From NCBI GenBank assembly GCA_910587075.1, contig CAJUKE010000001.1, positions 124,001 through 188,000 of the forward strand: a stretch of DNA of 64,000 nucleotides. The letters are read 5' to 3'. The notes beneath the pieces are model-generated. The model made no database searches, was not told where the DNA came from, and worked only from the letters and a program-made list of their open reading frames with translations. Below are positions 1 to 8,109 of this stretch, piece by piece. Positions within the stretch are counted from its first letter, which is position 1. Each line of letters opens with the position of its first letter. A program made the position numbers and the translations under genes. The DNA is from an uncultured Muribaculaceae bacterium. GTDB lineage: Bacteria; Bacteroidota; Bacteroidia; Bacteroidales; Muribaculaceae.

Positions 1-1086
1 CTCCCGACCTACTACCTCTCGTTTGACCCCGCCGACACCCGTCGCGACGTGGCCTGCACCAACTATACCGTAACTTACCTCGACAAGATGGACGGCGGCA
101 CCTACACCAACATTGGTACCGGCTACTCATCGGTTCAGTCAGGCAAGTTCCGCATCCAGTGGTGCACAGCTCCCGCCGAGGCCGCCAAGCGCAACGTCGA
201 CATACCCATTCTTCGCTTCGCCGACGTGCTCCTGATGTTCGCTGAAACTCAGAACTTCCTCAACAATGGTCCCACAGGTGATGCCATCGCCGCCCTGCAG
301 CGCGTACGCGACCGCGCCGGTGTAGGACACCTCCCCATCCCTGAAGGCCAGGACGAGTTCCAGAAGGCAATCATGCAGGAACGCCAGTGGGAGCTCTCCG
401 ACGAGATGACCCTCCGCACCGACCTTATCCGCATGGACCTTCTCGACTACCAGGTACACAAGACCCAGGACGAGCTGATCGCGCTCTCCGACCACACCGG
501 CAAGTTTGCCAACGTTCCCCGCGTGCGCCTCTACCCAATAACCATCGACGCGCAGGAATACGGCAACAAGTTCCTCACGATGAATTACATCGAGATTACC
601 GATGCCAATGAGCTCGCCCTGATTCAGGCCGCAGAACCCTTCTACACCCCTGCGGAAGGTGAGACACTCACACCCCGTCAGCTGAACCAGAAGAACTACG
701 AGGCCCGCCAGGCTCACCTCGCGGTTGTAAAAACGATTCTTGGCAACCATGGCATAGCGAATTCCGACACTGACACCAAGTGGTACGCCACCCGTATGTT
801 CGAAGCCTGGAACAGCGCTTACAACAAGGGCTCTCGCCAGGCAGCAGGCTACAGCGCCGACGCAATCTCGGTTATCGGCGTAGGTTCCTCGATGTATACC
901 CAGGCCACCGGTCGCGAGGAGAACAACTCCGATCCCGGCACTTATCCCCGCTGGATCAACGGCGACGACCGCACCTACTACAGCTACCAGCGCAACAAGG
1001 TTGAGCTCCTCCCCTTCGCCAACATCAGCGTAGGGCACCCGCTGGTTGACAACCCCAACTTGAAACAGCACCCCGGCTATAATTGA
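1..1086 (+). CDS. SusD/RagB-family glycan-binding lipoprotein, C-terminal part
   Basis: The reading frame is open at the window edge, so the lipobox and N-terminal TPR-like part are missing; about 361 residues remain. SusD proteins sit on the outer face of the outer membrane and hand oligosaccharides to a SusC TonB-dependent channel, whose gene should lie upstream, outside the window. Family marks seen here are ILRFADVLLMFAETQN, the segment ERQWELSDEMTLRTDLIRMD (in place of the usual ERRxEF...RWxDLxR), and the C-terminal pattern of a hydrophobic YPI element followed by NPNLKQHPGYN. The following genes encode a secreted accessory protein and a pectate lyase, so the ligand is probably a pectin-derived oligosaccharide; this is inferred from context only. 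Confidence 0.9.
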   Translation, partial: LPTYYLSFDPADTRRDVACTNYTVTYLDKMDGGTYTNIGTGYSSVQSGKFRIQWCTAPAEAAKRNVDIPILRFADVLLMFAETQNFLNNGPTGDAIAALQRVRDRAGVGHLPIPEGQDEFQKAIMQERQWELSDEMTLRTDLIRMDLLDYQVHKTQDELIALSDHTGKFANVPRVRLYPITIDAQEYGNKFLTMNYIEITDANELALIQAAEPFYTPAEGETLTPRQLNQKNYEARQAHLAVVKTILGNHGIANSDTDTKWYATRMFEAWNSAYNKGSRQAAGYSADAISVIGVGSSMYTQATGREENNSDPGTYPRWINGDDRTYYSYQRNKVELLPFANISVGHPLVDNPNLKQHPGYN

Positions 1087-1099
1087 TAGCACATCTGTA

Positions 1100-1162
1100 G
1101 GGACGCGCCGCGGCGCGACAGCCGAGTGAACCCTCGGAACGCGGCACTCCGCGGCGCGTCCC
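1100..1162. repeat. REP-like GC-rich inverted repeat
   Basis: Perfect 14-bp arms, 1100-1113 and 1149-1162, enclose a 35-base centre that itself holds a ccgag/ctcgg pair. It lies between the SusD stop and the next start. No T-run follows, so it is more likely an intergenic palindromic repeat or an mRNA 3'-end stabiliser than an intrinsic terminator. It could set the SusCD level above the downstream enzymes. Confidence 0.6.
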
Positions 1163-1223
1163 CACAAACAACCCCACGACAACCAAACAATCAAATATCT
1201 TTTAACCTTAAAGTTTCACAAAA

Positions 1224-2132
1224 ATGAAGAAATCTTTACTTCTTTCCGCAGCCGCTCTCTGCGCTGCCATGAACGTGAACGCCGAGGAAATCGTTTACGA
1301 TTTCAACCAGGTTGCTCCCCAGTTCGCGATCGACGTTTATCTCCCCGCTGAAGAACCTGACTTCGGTTTCGGTCTGTCCGGCAACATCGACCTCATCGAC
1401 AAGAACGGCGTCGCAGGCCCCAAGTTCATCGAAAACGGTCCCCAGATCGTGAACGCCGACAACACTGTTGACACTTCCATCATGTTCGATATGGAAACCG
1501 GCGAAATGGTTGCCCGCGACAAGGCTGACTTATCCCACTCTTTCATCTACTGGGGTGAAAAGGGCGCTGCCCGCACCCTCATCATGGCCGGCTGGGGTAA
1601 CTACGACGGCGAATGGGGTGAAAAGGACTACCAGGCCGCTACCGAGGAAGACTACATCGGCACCCGCAACGCTATCGCGTTCAACCGTATGAGCCAGGGT
1701 AACCGCGGCTGCCGCGAAGATACCTACTTCCAGGTTCCCGCAGTGCAGGGTCCTTTCACCGCTGACATCTACATCGGCAACGGCGGCGGTACCTACGGCC
1801 CCGAGCTCAAGTGCAAGGTTGTGCCCGTGGTTAACGGCGTTGAACAGGAAGCAACCGTTCTCTCGAAAGAGGACTTCGTAGCAAAGCGCATGTACAAGGT
1901 TACTTACAACTACGACAAGACTGACGCTCCCATCGTACGCTTCGGCTGCGACGGCGCTGAACTCCACATCTACCACATCGTAATCAAGACCGGCGAAGGC
2001 GCTGGTGTTGAGAACGTGGCTGTTGACGCTGCCGCTGAAAACGCTCCCATCTACAACACTCTCGGTGTTCAGGTTGACGAGAACTACAAGGGCCTCGTAA
2101 TCAAGGGTGGCAAGAAGTACATCCAGAAGTAA
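1224..2132 (+). CDS. Secreted protein with T9SS-like C-terminal domain, related to a PL1 accessory module
   Basis: 302 residues with a signal peptide (about 1-20, ending near NVNAEE) and a short C-terminal domain (about residue 255 onward: GVENVAV, then YNTLGVQVDENYKG) of the kind used for type IX sorting. I do not recognise a catalytic family. Its central part (about 140-250: NAIAFNR, VQGPFTADIYIGNGGG, VVNGVEQEATV, KRMYKVTY, PIVRFGCD) follows the same order of elements as residues about 690-860 of the next gene's pectate lyase (RAIQFVT, VTGPATATLFIGNASG, IVNGEIVATES, KKMFKLTT, PVKFRFDS). This suggests a beta-sandwich, possibly sugar-binding, module made as a free protein. It lies in line with SusD and the lyase, probably in one operon. 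Confidence 0.7.
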   Translation: MKKSLLLSAAALCAAMNVNAEEIVYDFNQVAPQFAIDVYLPAEEPDFGFGLSGNIDLIDKNGVAGPKFIENGPQIVNADNTVDTSIMFDMETGEMVARDKADLSHSFIYWGEKGAARTLIMAGWGNYDGEWGEKDYQAATEEDYIGTRNAIAFNRMSQGNRGCREDTYFQVPAVQGPFTADIYIGNGGGTYGPELKCKVVPVVNGVEQEATVLSKEDFVAKRMYKVTYNYDKTDAPIVRFGCDGAELHIYHIVIKTGEGAGVENVAVDAAAENAPIYNTLGVQVDENYKGLVIKGGKKYIQK

Positions 2133-2219
2133 GAATCCCCCCGCTTTCCGCTTACGACGGAAACAATCTCAGTTCGAACCACAGAGAATGAATTCTGTTA
2201 AAAGCTGAAATACCCCTAC

Positions 2220-2263
2220 CTCCACCGCCGCGCCCTCCCCTATCGGAGGGTACGGCGGTGGAG
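2220..2263 (+). other. Hairpin between accessory protein and pectate lyase gene
   Basis: Arms of 11 bp (2220-2230 with 2253-2263) enclose a second stem (ccctcc 2233-2238 with ggaggg 2245-2250). It stands 67 bases before the pectate lyase start. No T-run follows directly, so read-through is expected; it may be a processing or stability element separating two cistrons. Confidence 0.5.
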
Positions 2264-2330
2264 TCCGTTAAAACGGAACCAATCAACAACCCACATACTC
2301 TCTCTTCTTTAACCTAAAACTATTTTACCT

Positions 2331-5300
2331 ATGAAGAAATTTCTGAAAGGCGCGTTGCTCGCTACCGCCGTCTTGGGTGCCTCGATGGGTGCCTCGGCCC
2401 AGCAGCTCGCGTTCCCGGGCGCTGAGGGCTTCGGCCGCTTCGCCAAGGGAGCACGCGGCGCCGGTATCGTGGAAGTGTACCACGTTACCAACCTCGACGA
2501 CTCCGGCAAGGGCTCGTTCCGCGACGCCGTTAGCGGCTCCGGGCGCGTCATCGTGTTCGACGTAGCAGGTACCATCAACCTGAAGTCAGCGCTCATCGTC
2601 AAAGGAAACAACACCATCCTGGGCCAGACCGCCCCGGGCGAGGGCGTGAACGTCTACGGCGACCGCATCTCCTTCTCCGGCGCTTCGAACCTCATCGTGC
2701 GCCATATGCGTTTCCGCATGGGCAAGGGGGGCACCTCCGGCGCCGACGCCTGCGGCATAGCCAACGGCACCGATATGATTTTCGACCACTGCTCGGTAAT
2801 GTGGGGCCTCGACGAGAACTTCTCCGTAAACTGGGATAAGAAAGGCGTGCAGCCCGGCAATATCACCATCCAGAACTCCATCATCGGCCAGGGCCTCCAG
2901 TCGCACTCCTGCGGCGGCCTGATCCAGACCGACGGCGGCGTGACCCTCTACCGCAACCTCTATATCGAGAACAAGACCCGCAACCCCAAGGTTAAGGGCC
3001 TCAACCAGTACGTCAACAACGTGGTCGCCAACTGGGGCGACGGCGGTTGCTACATCATGGGCGAAACCGAAGGCGCTTCTTGGGCGCACATCGAGAACAA
3101 CTACTTCATGCGCGGCCGCTGGAACAACGCCGTGTTCCCCTTCATCCGCGGCTCCGAGGCGTTCCACTTCTACGGCGCCGGCAACTACTACGACGACAAC
3201 AAGGACGGCGAGCTCAACGGACGCCTTATGACCGAGGACGAAAGCCGCGGCTGGCTGCGTAACAAGAAAGTTGTGCGCAATGGCGAGACCGTGACCGAAG
3301 ACTGGGCCAGCACCCCCGTGGCTTCGCTCGAAGCACTGAACAACACCGTAGTCAAGGAAGTCATTCACAAGCAGACCGACACCAGCTATAAAGATGGCAA
3401 GGGGATACCCATTATGGATGAAATCTCTTCCGAACAGGATCGACCCATCCCCCAGCAGATTCCCGTAATCGCCGGTATGACCAGCGCCGAGGAAGCCCTC
3501 CACTGGATCGAGCAGAACGTGGGCGCATCGCTCCCCGTTCGCGACAACATCGACGAATATGTTATCGACCTGCTGAAGTCCTACGGCACCAAGGGCACTC
3601 TCGGCGGTATCTCCAGCGAGACTGAGCTCTCCCACAAGGGTGTGGCCAACCTCTCGGGCGGCGCGAAGCCCCTCGACACCGACGGCGACGGAATGCCTGA
3701 CGAATACGAAACCGCAAACGGCCTCAACCCCAACGACGCTTCCGATGCCACCACTATCGCCGCCAACGGCTATATGAACATCGAGAACTACTCGTTCACC
3801 CTCACCGGCGCTTTCCCCTACATCAAGAAGCCCCTGACCCTGAAGGTTACCGCCATCGACAAGACCACGGCCACCCTCACCTGGGACATCAACGGCAACA
3901 CCGCCGACGGCTTCACCATCGAGGCTAAGGCCGACGGCGGCGAATTCGCCCCCGTTGCCACCGCAGCCGCAGGCGCTACCACAGCTACCGCAACAGGGCT
4001 CACCCCCGAGACCAACTACACCTTCCGCGTGTTCGCCTCGAACGCCACCCTCAAGTCGGACTACTCCAACGAGGTGAAAGCCGAGACTACCGGCGACCCC
4101 TCGCTCCCCAAGAAGTCGACCAACCCCTCGGTTGCCGACGGAGCCAAGGTCGGCGTGGCCTCCGGCCTCACCCTCACCTGGGAGAACGCCACCAAGAACT
4201 ACGGCGGCGCCGTGACCTACACCTTCAACATCGGTGAGGCTGCCGACGCGATGGCCAAGGTTGCTGAGAAACTCACAAAAACCGAGTTCACCCCCGCCGT
4301 GGAGGCCAACAAGACCTACTACTGGCGCGTCGACGCTACCAACGACCTCGGCACCACCGAGGGTGACGTATGGAACTTCTCCACCACCGAGGGGGGCGTG
4401 CTCTTCTACTCCGACTTCGCCACACTGCCCGCGTCGTTCGCCGAGAAATTCGGCAACATCTCCGCCAACACCAACGTTATCAACGGCGCTAACAAGGCTG
4501 AGAATTTCGATGGTATGATCATCGGTTCCGGCGCTGAAACGATGCGTGTCGCAGCGCTCAAGGATGCCAACAACCTGGAGGCTGCGAGCGAATCGGACAA
4601 GGGCGCCTCAAACCGCGCTATCCAGTTCGTAACCGCCGTAGAAGGCGGCTATGTCGAGAGCCCCGAAGTAACCGGCCCCGCCACCGCCACACTCTTTATC
4701 GGCAATGCCAGCGGCTCTTCGAGCTGCACCGTGAAGGTTCACACCATCGTGAACGGCGAAATCGTTGCCACCGAGAGCGTTAAGATGTCGGGCAAGAAAA
4801 TGTTCAAGCTCACCACCAAATACCTCTCCTCCGGCCCCGTGAAGTTCCGCTTCGACTCCAACAGCAAGAAGCAGGTGAACGTCAACGACTTCCTCGTTGA
4901 GCGCTACATCTTCCCCTCGGGCGAGGAACCCCTCGAACTGACCTCCGACAACCTCGTGAACGACGGTATGAGCTACGCCGACGGCTCGCTCAGCCTCGCC
5001 TTCAACCAGGACGTTATCTACAACGGCAACGCCACCATCGCCGGGGCGCACCAGTATGAGAAAATCACCATCGCCGCCAACGGCACCAAGGTGAACATCG
5101 ACTACGAGGCCCTCGACGCCGACAGCGAGTACACCATCACCTTCCCCGAAGGCTCCGTGACCAACGTGGCCGGCAACAAGCAGTTCACCGGCACCGTGCG
5201 CATGAAGACCGCCGACTTCGGCGCTCTCAAAGCCGAGGGTGAAACCCACTTCGGCAAGCCCATCAAGACCCTACCCGCCAACTTCGAACCGTTCGACGCC

Positions 5301-5858
5301 GTGGCTCCTTTCGAAACCGAGGGTGGCCTCGTGCAGTCCAAACAGGCTGACTACCCCCACTGGATACAGGCTTCCGGCTCCGTAGAGGCTGAGCAGGTTA
5401 CCATGACCAAGAACTCCGACAAGGTGATGGCCTACTACGGCCCCGTTGCCAAGAATATGTACCTCGACATCGAGGGCGAAGGCACCTTCACCCTCAAGCT
5501 CCAGGAATCGCGCAACTGCGACGTTGCTCCGGGCTGGCGCACCATCCGCGTGCTCCACGCCGAAGATATGCCTTTCCAGGGCGAAATCGCGCTCAACCCC
5601 GAGTCGCACTTCATCAAAATCACCCCTTCAAGCATATCCGGCTCCGTGAAGCTCAACGGCTTCATCATCTCCGACGCACAGGGCAGCTACGGCGACAGCG
5701 GCGTTGAGAATGTTACCGTCGAGGCCAACGGCCCCGTTGAAGTGTTCAACCTCTCCGGCATCTCGCTGGGCGTGTTCGAATCGCTTGAAAACGCCGGGCT
5801 CCCCGCCGGCCTCTACCTCGTGAAGAGCGCCAACGGCGTAGCCAAGGTAATCCTGTAA
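2331..5858 (+). CDS. Multidomain PL1-family pectate lyase, T9SS cargo
   Basis: 1175 residues. Signal peptide about 1-24 (cut near GASAQQ). A right-handed beta-helix PL1 domain follows, about 25-440; its start (AFPGAEGFGRFAKGARG, then VTNLDDSGKGSFRDAV) is typical of Bacteroidetes pectate lyases, and NKTRNPKVKG near residue 216 is the likely equivalent of the PL1 catalytic-arginine motif RxPxxR. Then come a calcium-binding-type repeat (DTDGDGMPDEYE, about 449-460), two fibronectin-III-like domains (about 500-588 and 590-688), a beta-sandwich module (about 690-860) also found alone in the preceding gene, an SbsA-type Ig-like domain (about 866-967), a further module, and a T9SS-like sorting domain (about 1126-1175, ending LPAGLYLVKSANGVAKVIL). 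It should cut polygalacturonan by beta-elimination at the cell surface or outside. Confidence 0.88.
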   Translation: MKKFLKGALLATAVLGASMGASAQQLAFPGAEGFGRFAKGARGAGIVEVYHVTNLDDSGKGSFRDAVSGSGRVIVFDVAGTINLKSALIVKGNNTILGQTAPGEGVNVYGDRISFSGASNLIVRHMRFRMGKGGTSGADACGIANGTDMIFDHCSVMWGLDENFSVNWDKKGVQPGNITIQNSIIGQGLQSHSCGGLIQTDGGVTLYRNLYIENKTRNPKVKGLNQYVNNVVANWGDGGCYIMGETEGASWAHIENNYFMRGRWNNAVFPFIRGSEAFHFYGAGNYYDDNKDGELNGRLMTEDESRGWLRNKKVVRNGETVTEDWASTPVASLEALNNTVVKEVIHKQTDTSYKDGKGIPIMDEISSEQDRPIPQQIPVIAGMTSAEEALHWIEQNVGASLPVRDNIDEYVIDLLKSYGTKGTLGGISSETELSHKGVANLSGGAKPLDTDGDGMPDEYETANGLNPNDASDATTIAANGYMNIENYSFTLTGAFPYIKKPLTLKVTAIDKTTATLTWDINGNTADGFTIEAKADGGEFAPVATAAAGATTATATGLTPETNYTFRVFASNATLKSDYSNEVKAETTGDPSLPKKSTNPSVADGAKVGVASGLTLTWENATKNYGGAVTYTFNIGEAADAMAKVAEKLTKTEFTPAVEANKTYYWRVDATNDLGTTEGDVWNFSTTEGGVLFYSDFATLPASFAEKFGNISANTNVINGANKAENFDGMIIGSGAETMRVAALKDANNLEAASESDKGASNRAIQFVTAVEGGYVESPEVTGPATATLFIGNASGSSSCTVKVHTIVNGEIVATESVKMSGKKMFKLTTKYLSSGPVKFRFDSNSKKQVNVNDFLVERYIFPSGEEPLELTSDNLVNDGMSYADGSLSLAFNQDVIYNGNATIAGAHQYEKITIAANGTKVNIDYEALDADSEYTITFPEGSVTNVAGNKQFTGTVRMKTADFGALKAEGETHFGKPIKTLPANFEPFDAVAPFETEGGLVQSKQADYPHWIQASGSVEAEQVTMTKNSDKVMAYYGPVAKNMYLDIEGEGTFTLKLQESRNCDVAPGWRTIRVLHAEDMPFQGEIALNPESHFIKITPSSISGSVKLNGFIISDAQGSYGDSGVENVTVEANGPVEVFNLSGISLGVFESLENAGLPAGLYLVKSANGVAKVIL

Positions 5859-5883
5859 AAACTCCCCCCACTCTACATAGCGA

Positions 5884-5918
5884 GAAGCCGCGCCCACCAG
5901 CGCGGCTTCTTCATTTTT
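5884..5918 (+). terminator. Intrinsic terminator of the PL1 gene
   Basis: A perfect 10-bp stem (5884-5893 with 5900-5909), a 6-base loop and a T-rich tail lie 26 bases after the pectate lyase stop codon. Confidence 0.8.
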
Positions 5919-5945
5919 CCCCCCCCGCTTTTCGCGCCTACCGCT

Positions 5946-6052
5946 GTGCAAGATCTTCGACCTTGCTTTGTTTACCCACACAGAAAACCCCATCAACCGC
6001 CGCTAAACGCGGCTTATGATGGGGCTTCCAATGTGCAAGGTCTCCGACCTTG
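5946..6052. repeat. Compound intergenic repeat: two GGTC/GACC palindromes around a CCCCATCA hairpin
   Basis: Two 20-base direct copies (5946-5965 and from 6033; 18 of 20 identical) are each small palindromes (for example caaggtc-tcc-gaccttg at 6036-6052). Between them lies a hairpin with outer arms 5988-5995 and 6017-6024 and inner arms 5999-6003 and 6009-6013. The same two parts, in the same order, occur at 55451-55510, so this is a repeat family. Confidence 0.65.
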
Positions 6053-6179
6053 GGAGTTTTATTCAGTACAGGATGCTTTCGCTCGGCTTCCGCCTCGCGC
6101 TATAGGGGGAAGGCGGGGCCTTCCAGAGGAGGCAACCGAGGGGGAAGAAGGGGGGAAGAGAGAGGATAGAGGAGAGGGA

Positions 6180-8075
6180 TTAGAGGGTGACTTTGCGAGT
6201 GGTGGTGCCGCAGCGCTCGATGTAGACGCCGGGGGCGGCGGTGGAGGGGTCGACCTTGATACCCTGGAGGTTGAAAAGCTCGGCGGGGCCGTCAGCGGCG
6301 GTAGCGGCGTCGACAGTCACATCGGAGATGGCGGTAAGGGCGTCGGTTTCGAGTTTCACGCAGTCCCACATAACGCCGCCGTTGCTCTTGATGCCCGACA
6401 TTGTGAGGGCGATTTTGTTCTGCTCGCCGGGTTTGAGTACAGAGGCGGGCACAACAACCTGCTTAACGCAGTGACGACCGCCGAGCTTACCGGAGCGGTA
6501 GATGGCCGCGTCGTTGTAGAACGACCAATTGCCCTGGCTCTTGCCGTTGACCGAAACACCGACAACGGGTGAATTTGACGCACCGGCCACGGAAGCGGTA
6601 AGCACCACGTCGTCGGCGAAGCCCTCCTCAAGGTCGAAATAGATGTTCCAGGAGCCGTTGTGGGTCTGGGCATAGTACCAGTTTTTCTCCGGGGTGCTCT
6701 GCCCGATGTAGTAGTTATTAGTGGCGGGCACCTTTTCCCAGTCGCCGTAGGCGCGGGGCTGGTCGGAGAAACGGAACCCGTCGGAGAGGCGGTCGGCCTC
6801 ACCGATCTGCCAAAGGAGGGTCAGGCGGTTGTCGGGAGTCCAGTTGATGTCGCCGAGGTCGGTGACGCTCCCCTCCCCTACCGTCACGCCGTCGTACTTC
6901 ATCTCGTCAGTAATGGAGCCTTTCGTGGCGAAGGCATAAAGAGAGTAGTTGCCCGGACGCACCGCGGGGATTTCAAAGTTACCCTCTGCGTCGGCGTTGG
7001 CCCAGAACATATACTGGTGCTTCTTGCGGATAAGCTCGGTGTCCTCGCTGTCGGCGAGCACCATCTTCATACCCTCGGGCGAGAGGCCGTTGGGGAGCAC
7101 GAGGCGGCCTTTGACGGTCGGGCGCTCGGTCGGGTAAAGGTCGTTCTTGAACCATTTGAAGGGCCATTCGGCGCGGGCCTGGAGCGCGCGGGCGCGGGCA
7201 TCGGCGATCATCTCCTCCTGGGTGCCCTGGTTGACGTAAATCATAAAGGGGCCGTAGATGTGTTCCTCGCCCTCCTTGAAAATCTGGGCGGCGCCGCCGA
7301 AATGCTCGCCCTGGAGCATTTGTATGGAAATGGGAGACTTACTCGTTGCGTGCACGGTAAGCTCCTGGCGCATCGGACCTCCATTGAGCCATTCGTAGGA
7401 TACGGGGATATTCCACACGCCGACAGATTTATCCATAAGGCCATGGAAGAGGTCACGGTCGATATACTGGGCCCAGTTGTACTTGGTGTATATCGAGCCG
7501 TCGGCCATACGATAGGTAGCGTCCTGAATGGTATTCTCGGCTTTTTCCGCGGTGGCCATCTCGGAGTTGGTCGGTATGGTGCCGTTCATCGTCTCATCGA
7601 CATAGCCGTTAATGAATGCGTCGCCGAGGCGTACGCATACGCGGGCTTCCTTAACGCCGGTTGTCGAGGATTTCTCAGATCCGCGGATGATCACATAAGT
7701 ATAGATAGCCGAATCGTCGCGGCGCAGAATGTAGCCCTGCGAAATCTTCAGACCGCTCTGGGTGTTGGAGTACAGCACTTCGGCGTAATCCTCGGTGTCG
7801 GCGATAAGTTCGACCTTGTCGGGCGAGAGAGCGGCGTTCGCTGAGGCTGTATAATCGAAGTAAATGCCATTGGTGCCGAGAATGCTCGCACGGCGGTTAA
7901 ACGGCTTTAGGAACGATACTCGGCCGTTGGACCCTATTGTGAACGACATCATCCCGTTTTTCATCGAGGTTGAGCGGTCGGCATTGACCGTAACCGTCAC
8001 CGGGGTGCTCTCCTCCTGGGCGAAAGCTCCGAAAGAGAGCGTTCCGGCCAGAGCTGAAAGTATAAGTTTATTCAT
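6180..8075 (-). CDS. PL4-family rhamnogalacturonan lyase
   Basis: 631 residues from the ATG at 8075; a longer frame exists to 8153 but would overlap the upstream gene, and MNKLILSALAG at 8075 begins a clear signal peptide (cut near GAFAQEE). PL4 enzymes cleave rhamnogalacturonan I backbones by beta-elimination. The order fits: beta-sandwich catalytic domain (about 20-315), an Fn3-like domain (about 318-400, beginning VKGRLVLPNG), and a carbohydrate-binding-like jelly roll (about 415-570). YTKYNWA near residue 199 and LFHG near 211 are where I would look for the catalytic Lys and His; that mapping is inference. The C-terminus (about 583-631, with AELFNLQGIKV and APGVYI) is a T9SS-like sorting domain. 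It lies 34 bases after the CE7 esterase, so the two form an operon. Confidence 0.85.
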   Translation of the reverse strand: MNKLILSALAGTLSFGAFAQEESTPVTVTVNADRSTSMKNGMMSFTIGSNGRVSFLKPFNRRASILGTNGIYFDYTASANAALSPDKVELIADTEDYAEVLYSNTQSGLKISQGYILRRDDSAIYTYVIIRGSEKSSTTGVKEARVCVRLGDAFINGYVDETMNGTIPTNSEMATAEKAENTIQDATYRMADGSIYTKYNWAQYIDRDLFHGLMDKSVGVWNIPVSYEWLNGGPMRQELTVHATSKSPISIQMLQGEHFGGAAQIFKEGEEHIYGPFMIYVNQGTQEEMIADARARALQARAEWPFKWFKNDLYPTERPTVKGRLVLPNGLSPEGMKMVLADSEDTELIRKKHQYMFWANADAEGNFEIPAVRPGNYSLYAFATKGSITDEMKYDGVTVGEGSVTDLGDINWTPDNRLTLLWQIGEADRLSDGFRFSDQPRAYGDWEKVPATNNYYIGQSTPEKNWYYAQTHNGSWNIYFDLEEGFADDVVLTASVAGASNSPVVGVSVNGKSQGNWSFYNDAAIYRSGKLGGRHCVKQVVVPASVLKPGEQNKIALTMSGIKSNGGVMWDCVKLETDALTAISDVTVDAATAADGPAELFNLQGIKVDPSTAAPGVYIERCGTTTRKVTL

Positions 8076-8109
8076 AAGTGAAATATAGATTGGTGTTTGT
8101 TGATTCTCT

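Larger units (their letters stand above)
5859..6179. other. Intergenic region between convergent lyase genes
   Basis: 321 bases without a gene, between convergent PL1 and PL4 genes. It holds an intrinsic terminator (5884-5918), a compound repeat element (5946-6052), a 7-bp palindrome with a 3-base loop (6108-6114 with 6118-6124) that may end the PL4 transcript, and a purine-rich tract (about 6125-6180). I see no RNA gene. Confidence 0.6.

Noticed and set aside
139..1194. 351-codon open frame opposite the SusD fragment
   Set aside because: SusD motifs on the plus strand explain the region.
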